A DNA stretch of 64,000 nucleotides from Nemertoderma westbladi (GCA_032718475.1 JAUCBJ010006988.1:146075-210074); one strand, 5' to 3'; counted from the first letter of the stretch, positions 1 through 13,269 are shown. Notes: generated from the letters alone by a model not told the origin. Numbers and translations: made by a program.

Positions 1-1130
1 TCGACTTAACCGCACCCACCCACCTAAGCACGTCTACTTACCCGCACCCACCCACACACCTAAGCAAACCGACTTAACCGCACCCACCCACCCACCTAAG
101 CACGTATTCTTACCCGCACCCACTCACCTACCTAAGCACACCTAGTTAACCGCAACCACCTAAGCACATCGACCTAACCGCACCCACCCACCCACCTAAG
201 CACGTATACTTAACCACACCCATCCACCCACCTATGCACGTATACTTACCCACACCCACTCACCTACCTAAGCACACATAGTTAACCGCACCCACCTAAG
301 CACATCGACTTAACCGCACCCACCCACCCACCTAAGCACGTCTACTTACCCGCACCCACCCATACACCTAAGCACATCGACTTAACCACACCCACCCACC
401 CACCTAAGCACGTATACTTACCCGCACCCACTCACCTACCTAAGCACACCTAGTTAACCGCACCCACCTAAGCACATCGACTTAACCGCACCCACCCACC
501 CACCCACCCACCTAAGCACGTATACTTAACCACACCCACCCACCCACCTATGCACGTATACTTACCCACACCCACCCACCTACCTAAGCACACCTAGTTA
601 ACAACACCCACCCACACACCTAAGCACGTCTACTTACCCGCACCCACCCACCCACCTAAACACGTCTACTTAACCGCACCCACCCAGCCACCTAAGCACG
701 TCTACTTACCCGCACCCACCCACCCACCTAAACACATCTACTTACCCGCAACCACCCACCCACCTAAACACATCTACTCAACCGCACCCACCCACCCACC
801 TAAGCACGTGTACTTAACCACACCCACCCACCCACCTAAGCACGTATACATACCCACACCCACCCACCTACCTAAGCACACCTAGTTAACCGCACCCACC
901 TAAGCACATCGACTTAACTGCATCCACCCACCCACCTTAGCACGTCTACTTACCCGCACCCACCCACCCACCTAAGCACGTCTACTTAACCGCACCCACA
1001 CACCAAACTAAGCAAGCACGTCTACTTAACCGCACCCAACCTCCCCTACCCCTACACACCTAACTACCCGCACTCACCTACCCCTACCCACCCTCCCTCC
1101 CTCCCACACCCTATTTACCCGCACCGACCG
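1..1130. repeat. C-rich minisatellite array (CCCACCCACCTAAGCAC type)
   Basis: Tandem array of roughly 35-45 bp units. Each has a CCCA-rich half (ACCCACCCACCCACCTAAGC) and a variable half such as ACGTCTACTTACCCGC, ACGTATACTTAACC or ACATCGACTTAACC. Unit length varies with the number of CCCA steps. The array starts before the window and degrades near 1020-1130 into CTCCCTACCCC-like sequence. The G-rich complement repeats GGGTGGGTGGG, so it could form G-quadruplexes. No coding function is supported. Confidence 0.9.
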
Positions 1131-2044
1131 CCCGAACCTAACAAACACACCCACCCCTACTTTTTCTACCTTATTCAGACTCCACGGCAAACATTCTCGG
1201 AGCAATCATGCCGTACCAGAAATTTACAAAAACGGAAAGCAGGGACAGTTTTCGCAAAACGTTTTTTACAAGAACCGTTTTTTTGATAATCGTTTCCTAT
1301 CAAATAAATATAATTTACATCCTAGAACATTCGATAACTATTGTAAATTATTGTAATTAATAGGTAGGTTGCTTTTTTTTACCATATATTATTAAATAAA
1401 TGTGAGATATTTAGTGCAGTTACTTTAATTATAATATCGTAATAAACATCACTGCACAAAAACGCGTTTTACACACCAGATCTTTAAAACATTACCTTTA
1501 TTCGCATGCGAAAATAAGGGTTATGCCAGAGCCAGCCTAGAGGCCAAGCAAGGTACCGGTAGCCGTAGCAATGCAAGAAGAAGGATGGATCAAATAGGAT
1601 GCTAGAAGCTTCCTATTGGGTGCTATTTTTAGATCCTTCCCCTTTTCTTACCCCCTCATCCGTGCCACCACTGGTTCAGCCAAACAACCCAGGCAGCTCC
1701 GTAGCCCATCATTGTTCCAATTCTTCCGGTAGGCTATAATTACGGCTCTCCTAATTTGTTTCAAATTTGTTTCACTGGCATACTTAACATTGTTCCAATT
1801 TTTTGAGCTCCGTAGCCCATCATTGTTCCAATTTTCCGGTAGACTATCATTACGGCCCTCCTAATTTGTTTCAAATTTGTTTCACTGGCATACATAGCAT
1901 TGCAGGTAGGACACCATTACGTGGCTCCAGGCTCCTAATATGTTTCAATTATGTTCCAATTTTGTTTCAACTAACAGAGACATACTAGTGGCAGTACGTG
2001 GGCGAGCTGGGGAAAGATCTTCTCTGTGCTGGGGGTAAGAGCGC
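1131..2044. other. Non-genic spacer with a ~111-bp direct duplication
   Basis: AT-rich DNA between the C-rich array and BEL copy 1. A block beginning CTCCGTAGCCCATCATTG at about 1697 is repeated at about 1808 with a few substitutions, giving two tandem copies of about 111 bp. No convincing ORF, splice pattern or RNA gene is seen. The short ORFs here lack recognisable protein features. Confidence 0.6.
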
Positions 2045-3238
2045 TGTAAAAGCTTTTGCGGAATTAGCTGGTTATTTTCCCCGCAAAGTACTCTGTAGTT
2101 GGTTTAATGGACATAAAAAGCCGTTTCCTTACTGTACCGGTGTTTTAGTGAACATAAAAAGCCATTTCTTCTGTATGTGTACTTTAGCGGACATAACTAG
2201 CAATTTTATGTCGCAATACGCTAAAATCCCCTTGACACAGTGTAGTTACTATGACGACGGCTAACAGCTGATATGTACACGTGTAGCTTTTTCTTTGTTT
2301 CTTTGTTCGGACAACCAATCAGAGCGATTTTCCTGTTATTTGTACAGAAACCTCCGGGAAATCGCGCAATGCATTACAGTTTATGTTTACCTTTTTTCCT
2401 GATGCCAGAAGACCGGCTTTGGAATCTCTGTGTTTTCAGGCTTTAGCAAAACATTAGTAGGCTTGATCATAGGAACGTATAACTGTTATCTAACTAACCA
2501 ATCGCCACACAAACTAATCACAAGTCAGTGTGTCAAATCATATTGTCAACTACAAACACCACATTTTTACTGCTATTTACTGTCGGTTATTAATTATATC
2601 AGTTGATGGAATATTATTATATTTGGATAATATCGGTGAATAATCATAAAACCCCCAATCTTCTTGATATACTGAAGGTGAGAGACTGGTTACATATAAC
2701 AATTGCGACTTACATGATATTGGTTTTGGAGTGAATCTAATGCTATTTCATAGGCACTACATGAGTCGGTTGCTGTTCTCTTTTTATGTGACTAAAATTA
2801 GTGAAGGTTGGCAGATCAGTGTGCAGTATTGTGCGGTAGTGTGCATGATTGTGACTGATAACAAAGCATCTCCTAAAGAATGCGCTTTATACGTGAATCC
2901 ATAGCCATCCCGTTGTGTCTAGTGTAAGTCATAACTCTGTTTACATATTTAGAGCGCCACGTCCTAAAGGAACTGTTAATATTTCCCGAAAGTGAATAAT
3001 ATTTGTCAGAAATTATATATTAACGATCAGTCGAATAATACAGTAGGCCTACACCGCAATAAGGTCAAAGCTTCCGAATCCAGACTCCCGGGTATATCCA
3101 GCGGGTGAATGGTCGCGCATAGACTGGCTTCGGCTAATGTAGTGTATCAAATACTCGTCATAGGCTAAAGTCGATTTATAATCTAGAAGACATCTAAATT
3201 TGGCAGGTTAAACTGCTAAAGGTCTGAAAGCGCGAACA
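2045..3238 (+). repeat. 5' LTR of BEL copy 1
   Basis: Begins TGTAAAAGCTTTTGCGG and ends GCGCGAACA, the TG...CA ends expected of an LTR. It aligns along its length with the copy 2 LTRs (32502-33618 and the split copy 49578-54837), sharing blocks such as CCAATCAGAGCGATTTTC and GCGCAATGCATTAC. The boundaries are transferred from copy 2, where both LTRs and a target duplication are visible. The first ~180 bp differ most from copy 2. Confidence 0.8.
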
Positions 3239-3585
3239 ATAACAGTTATGATCGTCTGATTGCAGTGTAGGCAATAAATACAGTTTAATATTGTTCTGGT
3301 AAAAACAATAACAGTTATTGCTTCTGTATTGCAGTAGGCAATAAAGCTGAAGTACCGGTCGACTGGTACCTGGTAGGCCTGACTTCCTAACCACCCGGAC
3401 CGGTACTTATAGCAGTACAGGTACAGCAGTATTATTCGATTTTGATAATTATATACCGGTAGGCCTTAATATTTAATCAGGGACTGCAGCCCTGGTTTTT
3501 TATTGAGATTTTACTTATTTCTGTCAGTTTTATTTATTTGTAGGCCAATATTGAGCAGAAGACGTGTAAGCCTGCTCAGATTGTA

Positions 3586-4455
3586 CAGATAATTTGTAGG
3601 CTGGATTGTTGTCTGGCTGTTGTTAGGTCTGAAGAGATTGCGGTGTGTGTAGAGTGTATGTCCGATAAAGTACTAGTTAGGAACGTAGGGGCTTCCAGTG
3701 CTGTGAGGTAAATCCCCTCGAAAGAATAAGTCGTACTACTCGGTTAGAACGCATACTAACTAACCATTTCGGAGTCTGCATATACTGTAGTTTGTTTAGG
3801 CTTGATAGTAGTCTGCCAGCGTTTGGTCTGTATTTTGTTTGTGTAGTCTGTACGGGTAGCGTAATATTTCTTATTCAGATAATTTGTAGGCTGGATTGTT
3901 GTCTGGCTATTGTTAGGTCTGAAGAGATTGCGGTGTGTGTAGAGTGTATGTCCGATAAAGTACTAGTTAGGAACGTAGGGGCTTCCAGTGCTGTGAGGTA
4001 AATCCCCTCGAAAGAATAAGTCGTACTACTCGGTTAGAACGCATACTAACTAACCATTTCGGAGTATGCATATACTGTAGTTTGTTTAGGCTTGATAGTA
4101 GTCTGCCAGCGTTTGGTCTGTATTTTGTTTGTGTAGTCTGTACGGGTAGCGTAATATTTCTTATTCAGATAATTTGTAGGCTGGATTGTTGTCTGGCTGT
4201 TGTTAGGTCTGAAGAGATTGCGGTGTGTGAAGAGTGTATGTCCGATAAAGTACTAGTTAGGAACGTAGGGGCTTCCAGTGCTGTGAGGTAAATCCCCTCG
4301 AAAGAATAAGTCGTACTACTCGGTTAGAACGCATACTAACTAACCATTTCGGAGTCTGCATATACTGTAGTTTGTTTAGGCTTGATAGTAGTCTGCCAGC
4401 GTTTGGTCTGTATTTTGTTTGAGTAGTCTGTATGCGTAGCGTAATATTTATTATT
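3586..4455 (+). repeat. 290-bp tandem triplication in BEL copy 1 leader
   Basis: Three near-identical direct repeats at 3586, 3876 and 4166, each starting CAGATAATTTGTAGGCTGG. Copy 2 has a single unit at about 33961-34250, so the expansion is specific to copy 1. The 69-aa ORFs that recur in the units are by-products of the repeat, not genes. Confidence 0.9.
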
Positions 4456-5399
4456 CAGAGTTTATGCGATTATTCGCAACATTCATATCCCCAAGTTTAT
4501 TCCTACAGTAATTGTGCTTGTTGTACATACCGTTATAGTTAAATTAACCCCGGTACTACATCAGGGCTGCTTGGCGTAGGTAAAGACTGGTGATTTTGTG
4601 CCCCGGTCACTCCAGCAGATACCGTGGTTCTTTTAGCTGTACAAGTATTTCTAACTGCTGATTATTTGTTGTATAAGTACTTGTACCTAATTTAGGGTTT
4701 AGTGTACAGTGCTTTCCGAAAGTAATTAGTGTGTAGGCAATATATTTGTGTTGTAAAGTGGTTAATAGGCACGTTGGTTCTGGTAGACCGCGGTAATTAA
4801 CTTCTAGGTAGGAACACTCCGTGATACATAACGTAGTACTTATAGCGATACGGCTATAAGTCGTCAGACGGTAGTATTTTTCCTATCTGGACAATGCAGT
4901 ATATTTACTACTGCTTTGTTATTTTCAAATACCATAGTACCCTGTCCGTTGTAATAACCAGATATTCTAACCCTTTGTTAGGCTGGTTTGTAGACTTCTT
5001 GTAAAATTACCCTAAAAATTCGTACGTGTAATTTTTGTGTTTATTTAGAGATTGTAATCTTACCCCGAATTGTACATAATTTGTAGTATTAAGTAACTTA
5101 GGTAAATTAGAATTATTTGTTTTAGTGTCCAACAAGTAGCACTTCACTGAGAGCGTACAGCTTCTGTGCAGTGACTCCTTCCCAGAAATAATAACATTTA
5201 TTTCAAATATTGACAAAAACCCATTAAACGGGTATATATATATTATAAATCAACTCAAACCGATTTATAAAATAGTAGGCCTGTTATACATCAATTAGGT
5301 CTTAATATCAGTTGGACCACTGCTTAAATAACGGTAATCAAGTAAAGTAAAGTAACAAAGTAACCCCAAATATTCAGAAATTCAATTATTCTAAAATAA

Positions 5400-5800
5400 T
5401 TGACATACCGGTATTTACAATAAGCTTATTATATTTATTTCTATAAATTTAGGCTGAAATTATACCGGTATTCTGTAATTAATTCTAGTCTGTAATAACA
5501 CTTATATATATACTATAAGTGTAAGCTGTATACCGGTATTCACGATAGGCCTATTATATTTCTATATATATTTGTGCTGAAATTATATACCGGTATTCTG
5601 TGACAAACCTAGTTTGTAATAATACTTATATATATACAATAAGTGTAAGCTGTATACCGGTATTCACGATAGGCCTATTATATATTTATATATATTTGTG
5701 CTGAAATTACATACCGGTATTCTGTGACAAACCTAGTCTGTAATAATACTTATATATACACTATAAGTGTATACCGGTATTCTAATATATTGTATATATA
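5400..5800. repeat. ACCGGTATT / TATATA tandem repeats in leader
   Basis: About 2.6 units of roughly 120 bp. Each carries ATACCGGTATTCTGTGA, a TAATACTTATATATAC stretch and GTATACCGGTATTCACGATAGGCC. The related zone in copy 2 (about 35205-35460) has shorter, fewer units. ACCGGT and TACCGGTA are palindromes. Confidence 0.75.
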
Positions 5801-5917
5801 TCACGTTACATAGAGTAACAGTATCGGTAATTAATTACTAGGCTAACAGTTGATACTGAATTACTAGACTTGCTTTAACTGTAATATAGCAGTAGGCAAG
5901 CAACTGTGCAAACAAAC

Positions 5918-8900
5918 ATGTCTGACACAAAGCAAAACCTGTCAGACAGTCTCCTAGATACAACCATCTGTGACCCAGACAGGAGTGTGGAACGTGTGAG
6001 ACCGAAGTTCAACTCACCTCCTACTGTAAGAAAGATCATCCCTCCAGTAGTAGTCAGACCCTAGGCTAGTCCAACACCGTAGGTCTATCATAGGCACTCG
6101 AGCTCAGGTCAAGCGGGACCAAGAAGCAGCGGAACAGCAGCAACACTCGAGCCGAGAACTTATTTCTCAGCGGCCCGACCGCTCCAGTAGTGCGGATACT
6201 GTAGAGCTGACACCCGAGTGCGGAGCAAAGATGGCAGATGCGGTTTATTCGGATCCCCTTCTCATCCTTCCTGCAGCCGTACTCACTAGGGTATTGATTG
6301 CGGTGGAGGAACACCAGATTGATTGGGCGAGAAGTAAGTGATCGACCAAGGATAGTTATGCGGGATACACAAGGGAAGAACTGAAGTCTATTGTCGAGTC
6401 GCAATGGAACTTCCCCGGACCCGGACTCCCGTTTGACTTATCGGAGGCTGCCTGGGAAGACATACACAGGATGGGAGTGACAAAGGAAACCAGCGATCCA
6501 GCTGTGTGGAAGAGGTCTGCAGCAGGATACGTACAGGGATTCTTCAGCTCTATGGAGCGATTAGAGGAACAACTGTTTAGACAACCCCAAGGACCTCAAG
6601 AGCAGGGAGAGCTGCTTTATCAAGTTAGAGAAAGAATTCTAAGAATCAGACTAATCTTATCGGCCTTTGAGGAAGCTTCAAAAAGAAGACAAGACACGTC
6701 GTTGCAAGTTGCCGTAAAGACTTGGTTTCAACGGGTGAGTCTCCAGGTTCAAGGAACTGCCCAGTGGAAATCTCAGCTGGCTGAGCGCTCAACCCATGGA
6801 GAATCAACAGACGCTACATTTTCCCAAGTGGAAAGTGAAGCGACGGCAGAGAAACCGCATAATAGGGATGCTATTGACATCTATCTGTCAGACTATCAAC
6901 GCTTTGTAGGTGATGAAGAGTTGAGGAGGAGGCTAGATGGACTTAGCCCTAATAGTGAAGGAGCCAAGCTTGTGTTGGACGCAATAGATGCGGATATGAT
7001 AGCTGCGAACCAAGCTAAATTTGATGAACGCCTCCGCATCGCTAGAGTCCAAGAAGAACAAGTAAAGAAAAACGTATAGAAGACAGAAAGACAACAGCAG
7101 CGGCAATGGCAGCGGGAGAAGCGGAAAGAAAGGCGGCAGAGGCAACGGCAGAGGCAAAAGCGGCAGCTGCAGCAATAAAAGCGGCAGCGGCAGAAGCAAA
7201 AGTGGCAGCGGCAGAGGCAAAAGCGGCAGCGGCAGAAGCGGAAAGAAAGCGAGCAGTAGCAGAAGCAGAACGAAGAGCATCTGAAGAGACCACCCAACTC
7301 GAGTTGGAAAATATTCAAGAGAATCAAGACTGCATAAATAAACAGTTAACAGCTAGTCAAATGCAGATGATGAGTCGATCTACTCCTAAAAGACAAGGAT
7401 ATACATCATCTGATGAAGGCGATACTACAGATCTTGAAGGCGGAGGAAATAGATCTCGTCTAAGTAGGCGTAGAAGAATGTCCCACCGTCAGAAATTGCC
7501 TGATTTGCCCCCAGCTGTTAGAAAGCAACTAACTAACCCAGACTTAGGTAGTACAGAACCCACAGACCAAATAATTAAAATAGAAAGACTCCCTACTATA
7601 GTAGATGAGCCTGAAATAATTAGGCCTGTTCTCGACGCCACCCCTTCGGTGATAGAGACACCTGTACTCCCAGAACCTACCTCTAAATTCCCTCTGCACA
7701 GCACTAAGCTACCTGTGCCCCACAGAACCACCCCTGAAAATGTTCATGTCCTGGACTCCGAGCGAAATATTAATGATTTGTCGCCCGTTGTCCCTCGTCC
7801 GCCCGCTACAACGTTGGCGGCTCCCGCTTCGGCGGTCGAGTGGGTGGATGAGAGACGGCGGGGGATGGATCTCCTGCTCGGGCAGATGCAGGAGACTGTT
7901 CAGCAGTTCAAGGGCACAGTAAGGGAAAGTAGGTTAGAGTTGCAAGAAGTGCAGCAAAGTATCGCGTTAGAACGCGATAAATTAGTAAATACCCAAAGAG
8001 GTATACCACCACCCCCGGTAACAATGTGTCAACCTGTTAGGTCTGAAGTATCTCATGCGCAAGGTGTGGAGCCTACACGCATCTATACTGCTAGTGAAGT
8101 GGAAACTCCTATAGTAAACCCTATTAAGGGTAATTATAAACCTGTTGACAATTATATTCCATATAGACCTGATCATAATCCGAGAAATTTATATACAGAT
8201 AACTCAATATTAAATAACACGATGGCCCAAGAAAGTTTTACGCGTCAAATGGCTAGAACCGAAGCCCGTCAAGCGGTAAAGGTGGGAGAGATCGTCAAGT
8301 TCAATGGAGATGAGATGAAATGGTTACCTTTTAATGAATATTACAAAGATAACATACAGAACTCTGTGCTATCTAACGGAGAGAAACTTAGATTCCTCAT
8401 CGAGTGCTTGGAAGGATCTCCCAAGTTAATGGCGTTAAAGTTTATTGGACATCCAGATGGATTAAGACAAGTTTGGGATACACTAAACATCAGGTATGAT
8501 AATAGGAATAACATAGCTAAATATTTGTATGCAAAATTGGTAGCGCCCCGAAAGTTCATTAGCAGCGGGATTATAGAGTTTTCCGATGAGATTCAAGAGA
8601 TCTGTAGACAATTAGATTGGCTAGGTAAGTCTCATGAATATCAGAGTTCTATGGTTATTGGAGCCGTGGCCTCTACTTTACCGAAGGGTGGAGTAGGTAC
8701 ACGCTGGGATAAGAAAGTGTTATATATGATGGAACAACAATGACGAGACCCTACCATGGCTGATCTCATGTCATTCTTAGATGGAGAAGTGAAATTACAG
8801 CTCCTAAAGCAGTCCAGAGAGAAGACACCGGAAAACAAGGTAAGTGAGAAACCCGTTTCTAGGAGAAAGGTAATACCAGTGTGTTATACCGACGACGGCG

Positions 8901-9322
8901 AAAGCCAGGCTTCTCAAGAAGAAGACAGCGGGAAAGACACTGAAAGATCTTATTATGTCAATAAAACTCCTAAAGAGGTAAGTAAATTCAAGTCTCGAAC
9001 CAATGACAGGAGAGAACAGGTAAGAAAAACTCCTCCTACGTCTCCTAAGAGAATTCAGGTAAGAAAGCCCGAAGAAAGAACGAGTGTGCACAACGTTACT
9101 CAAAATAAGGTAAGTAATATCAAACCGAAATGTGCGCTGTATGACGGGACCCACCGTTTGAATATGTGTGATGAATTCCTAAAGAAATCATTAAAGGATA
9201 GATGGGAAGTCATGTGGGATAAGCGGTTGTGTTATAATTGCCTCAGACAAGGACACCAACGGCGAACCTGTTACTCCGACGCAAGGTGTGCGAAGTGCGG
9301 CGCAAAACCATTACAAGTCTAT
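5918..9322 (+). pseudogene. gag: BEL/Pao gag, copy 1, decayed
   Basis: Encodes the structural half of a BEL polyprotein. The ATG at 5918 (MSDTKQN...) is the likely start, being placed like the copy 2 ATG. A one-base loss near 6050 shifts the frame relative to copy 2. A TGA at 6339-6341 replaces the CGA of copy 2, and an A-run near 7067-7073 shifts the frame again. The main pieces are 6471-7079 and 7106-8743. An Ala/Glu/Lys-rich helical segment lies at about 7105-7290. The core gag domain, starting MAQESFTRQMARTEAR at 8222, includes the FNGDEMKWLPF region seen in BEL gags. A TGA at 8741 is followed in the same frame by a CCHC knuckle (CYNCLRQGHQRRTC, from 9230). The sequence just after the first knuckle is removed by the deletion. 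Confidence 0.85.
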
Positions 9323-12300
9323 GCGGGAAGAACTAGAGTAGGTTGGTACTTTACTGGCCCTTCACGTAGAACTCTAATGGAAAGATTACCAAAAGAACGG
9401 GTATATCAATTAAGTGAATGGGAAGTGGAGAGCAGTGAAGTTGACGACCCAACTGAGGGAACACCATACTCCTCAGATAATGACGATATCCACCAGCTCT
9501 TCGACGAGGAGAATACCATTGATATCCTTACGGAAAACGAGACTTGGCAAAACCAAGTGAATCTATGTCAAGTCATTAGTCAATCAGGACGAGTCGACTA
9601 TAATGACGAACTGAATGACGTAATCGAGAGATATAACGCGAAAACTCGAGATGAACACGCCGTACGATTCTTTACTCAAGAGGCTGTAGAGCCCAATTCC
9701 TACGATAAGGCCCTATCGGTAGAAGAAGAAAGAGCCAAGCAGATCCAGGAGACAACGACACGTTTTCTTAAAGATCAAGGTAGATATGAAATCGGTCTCC
9801 CATTCCGAAAGCGAGAACCAAAATTCATAAATAACCGACCCTTGGCGGAGAAAAGAATTGCTCAACTACATCGACGCCTTACGGCAAATGCTTCAGCTAA
9901 AGAAATGTATCAGACTCAGTTGAAGAAATTTATTAATAAGGGATATGCGGAGCGAGTACCAGAAGGAACACCCTTAACTGAAAGAACGTACTATTTAACA
10001 CATCATTACATTCCCAAACCCAGTAAACCTCATGAGGTACGAGTAGTATTCGACGGCTCCGCCCTCTACATGGGCCAATCCCTTAATTCCGAGTTGTTAC
10101 CAGGACCCAACTTACTCCAATCCTTGTTGGGAATACTCTTAAGATTACGACAATATTCAATCGCTTTCGCCTCCGATATAGAAGGCATGTTCTTACAAGT
10201 CAAGGCGCTGGACAGGGATCGAGACAGCCTACGATTTCTGTGGTGGCCTGAAGGAGACCTCAGCCAGAAACCGGTGGAGTATTGGATGACCATCCAGGCT
10301 TTTGGGATCATCTCAAGCCCTTCAAACGCCTGCTCAGTGGTGCGCACCACTGCTGATGACAACCGGGACGCCTTCTCAAAAGAGGTGATCGACAACATCA
10401 AACGGGATATATACATGGACGACAATTTAAAGTCCCTTCCATCTGTGGAAGAAGCCATTGATGTCGCCAAAGGAACGGTAGAGTGCTTAAAAAGAGGTGG
10501 ATTTCGATTAACTAAATTCACCAGCAACTCCCGTGAATTTCTGGAATCGATCCCGGTAGAAGATCGAGGAGCGAAAGACCTAGACCTAATCAAAGATGAT
10601 CTTCCAGAAACCAAGACACTTGGTTTGAAATGGGACACTGAGAGAGATATCCTGTTTTTCCAGCTAAAACAGCGAGATAATCCAGTTCGGACTAAACGGA
10701 TTTGTTTAAGTATCCTGAGCACTTATTTCGATCCATTGGGATTTATTAGCCCAGTTATATTGATTGCTCGGAGTTTAGTACAACAAATGTGGCTTGAAAA
10801 CCACTCATGGGACGATCCATTTAAGGGGGAACTATTAAAGAAGTGGATGAAATGGGAAGATTCTCTACCAGCCATTTTGGTCATGTTCTCCCTACGTATT
10901 CCTATCAACTCCATGTGTTTGAAGACGCCAGCGATATGGGAATAGGTATAGTAGCCTACCTAAGAGTGGAAACTCCGGATGGAATCAAAGTCGCCTTGGT
11001 TACCTCTAAGGCATTGATAAACAACAAGTTGAAAGTTCCTCGAGCGGAGTTAAAAGCGGCTCTATACGCTACAGCCATCGGCCGGAATGTAACAGAACAG
11101 ATCGAATATCCACTGGAGAAAACTGTCTATTGGACCAATGCTTTACTCGTGTTGGAGTATATAACCAATGAAGTCTGTCAGTTCAGCGTCTTCGTTACCA
11201 ACAGAGTAGCCATTATACTTAGTCGCACGAAGATGGATCAATGGAGACATTGCCCCGGAATGATTAATCCAGCAGACATCGCCTCCAGGGGAGCAACTCC
11301 ACAAGAACTGATAGATACTCCAGACTGGTTAGGTGGACCCAACTTCCTAAGCAAAGAAGAGGATGAATGGCCTCCTCATCTTACTACGGCAGAGATTAGA
11401 CAGGCCAAGGGAGCGGAGAAAGTCAAACCTAAAACTCAGGCGAGTAAATCGAAGTTATTTAAACCCGTGGTAGATCTGTCTGTACTACACACTTCCGGAG
11501 ACGACGCTTTGGATCTGAAACCCACAGCCACAAATAAGTCTGTTGTGGAAATCAGAGAGAAGGATTGGAAATCTGGAATACCAGACGTCTCGCAAGGACT
11601 CTCACCTCTCCTGCAGAGAGCGATATATCACTACAGTTCCTGGAACCGGCTCTGTAAGGCCGTTACATATTTAAAACGATGTTTTCATCATCATTACTCC
11701 AGGGTGAAGACCAATAGTGATACCGCTCCACTGGCATCTGTGCAGGTCCATGTTGTTAAAGATCTTCCCAAATATAAGATATCCGACAGGTTTCTGAAGG
11801 AGAAGATCAGTTATAAGGAGCATGAAGAAACCAACAAGCAGATGCTGAGACTCCTGCAATGCTATGAGGATTCCGATAAGTATTTCCTGTTGTTGAGAAA
11901 TCCACAGATGCGCTTAAGGGATCGTTTCTCTAGCACAATGATAGATGGGTTAATACGTGTTGCAGGAAGATTAACTAATGCTCAATTATCCTTTGACACC
12001 AAGTTTCCCATACTCATTAGAAATCTTGAAATACAAATCAAGATGATTGTAGATGTTCACAGCAAACTTTATCATGCTGGTAGAGAACGAGTTCTTAGCG
12101 AAATTCGAACTCGCTATTATTTTTATAAACCCCGTAGAGCTCTGAACCAAGTTCTTAGGAACTGCATACCCTGTAGGAAAGCATTCAGTAGGCCTTTAAC
12201 ACAGCGAGAGGCAGAATTACCTAGGGAACGAGTAAGCTTCTATGAACCACCCTTTACTAATACCGGTGTAGATTTATTTGGCCCTATTGAAGTATATCGT

Positions 12301-13269
12301 GCTAGGACTATAGTCAAGAGATGGTGTGTCATCTTTGTTTGTATGACTTGTACAGCTATCCATCTCGATATGGTGAACGATTTATCTACTAACAGCTTCC
12401 TATTGAGCTTACGACGACAGATCGCTCGCTTTGGAACGAGTAACACGATGAGGTCTGATAAGGGAACGAACTTCATTGGTGCCAACAATGAAATCAAGGC
12501 TTACGTCAAAGATTGGAACCAAAGACAGGTGGATGATCAGCTAAGGGTAACAGCGTCTAGCTGGACCTTCAACGCCGCCAACGCCCCTTGGTGGGGAGGA
12601 AGTTGGGAGAGATTAATCAGGAGCGTGAAGACCGCATTTCACTTTATAGTGCCGTGCCGCGCGTATCTCACCGACGAACTTTTGCGGACTTTAATGGAGG
12701 AAATCGCCGCCTATCTCAACGAGAGACCGCTTATGCCAGTCTCGTCGAGTCCCGATTCCCTGGAAGCGCTAACACCCGTGCACTTCCTACTGAAGAAACC
12801 TGTAGCCATGCTCCCACGATCGGAAATCACAGACGGAGACGAATACTGCCGACAAACTTGGCAACTTATGCAGTTGTTATCCCGTCGTTTCGCTGACCAT
12901 TTCGAAAAACATTATCTGCCCACGCTACAACTTCGAACTAAGTGGTTTGCGCAGCAAGAAAACGTCAGCGCTGGAGACATGGTCCTTATTGTGGATTCAG
13001 ATCTTCCACGTAAGCGGTGGCAGACAGGTTGTATCATCGAGACTCACATCTCGGATGATGGTTTGGTGCGATCGGTAGAACTCGTCGTCATGCGACGTAA
13101 CTTCAAGAAACCGGGCATTGTCTTCGAGACACAGCAACTCAATCGCCCAGTTGGTCGTTTATGTTTACTGGAAAGAGACAGAGAACTCTCCGGAAACTAT
13201 GGAAGGCAAGATACTCTTCCCACGACCACCTCCCTAGTCCAACAAACATCTAGGGACTCCCCAACTTAA
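9323..13269 (+). pseudogene. pol: BEL/Pao pol, copy 1 (RT, RNase H, integrase)
   Basis: Polymerase half, fused in frame to gag as is usual for BEL. Reverse transcriptase spans about 9800-10750, with VRVVFDGSA, a GIISSPSNA stretch and the catalytic IYMDDNL near 10412. An RNase H-like region with DASDMGIG follows. About 30 bp are missing near 10875 compared with copy 2, forcing a switch from the frame ending at 10945 to the one running 10843-13269. The integrase has an HHCC finger (HAGRERVLSEIR to CIPCRKAF, 12058-12185). Its core has D in VDLFGPIEVY (~12270), D in SDKGTNFIGA (~12458) and E in WERLIRS (~12606). The C-terminal basic domain includes RWQTGCIIETHISDDG. The TAA is at 13267. The aspartic protease is absent. 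Confidence 0.9.

Larger units (their letters stand above)
3239..5917 (+). other. Long untranslated leader of BEL copy 1
   Basis: About 2.7 kb between the LTR and the first gag ATG, collinear with the 2.0 kb leader of copy 2. It has no long ORF. Landmarks are the 290-bp tandem triplication (3586-4455) and an AT-rich ACCGGTATT repeat zone (5400-5800). No tRNA-type primer binding site starting TGG is evident immediately after the LTR. Confidence 0.7.

Noticed and set aside
1-1130. Telomeric repeat
   Set aside because: The unit is 35-45 bp with CCCA steps, not TTAGGG, and it is followed by ordinary interspersed DNA.
3792-4291. Pair of 69-aa ORFs with identical sequence
   Set aside because: Produced by the 290-bp leader triplication; no homologous open frame is kept in copy 2.
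10066-10722. 218-aa minus-strand ORF in copy 1 and its twin at 40516-41172
   Set aside because: Antisense shadow of the conserved reverse transcriptase; present in both copies only because the sense protein is conserved.
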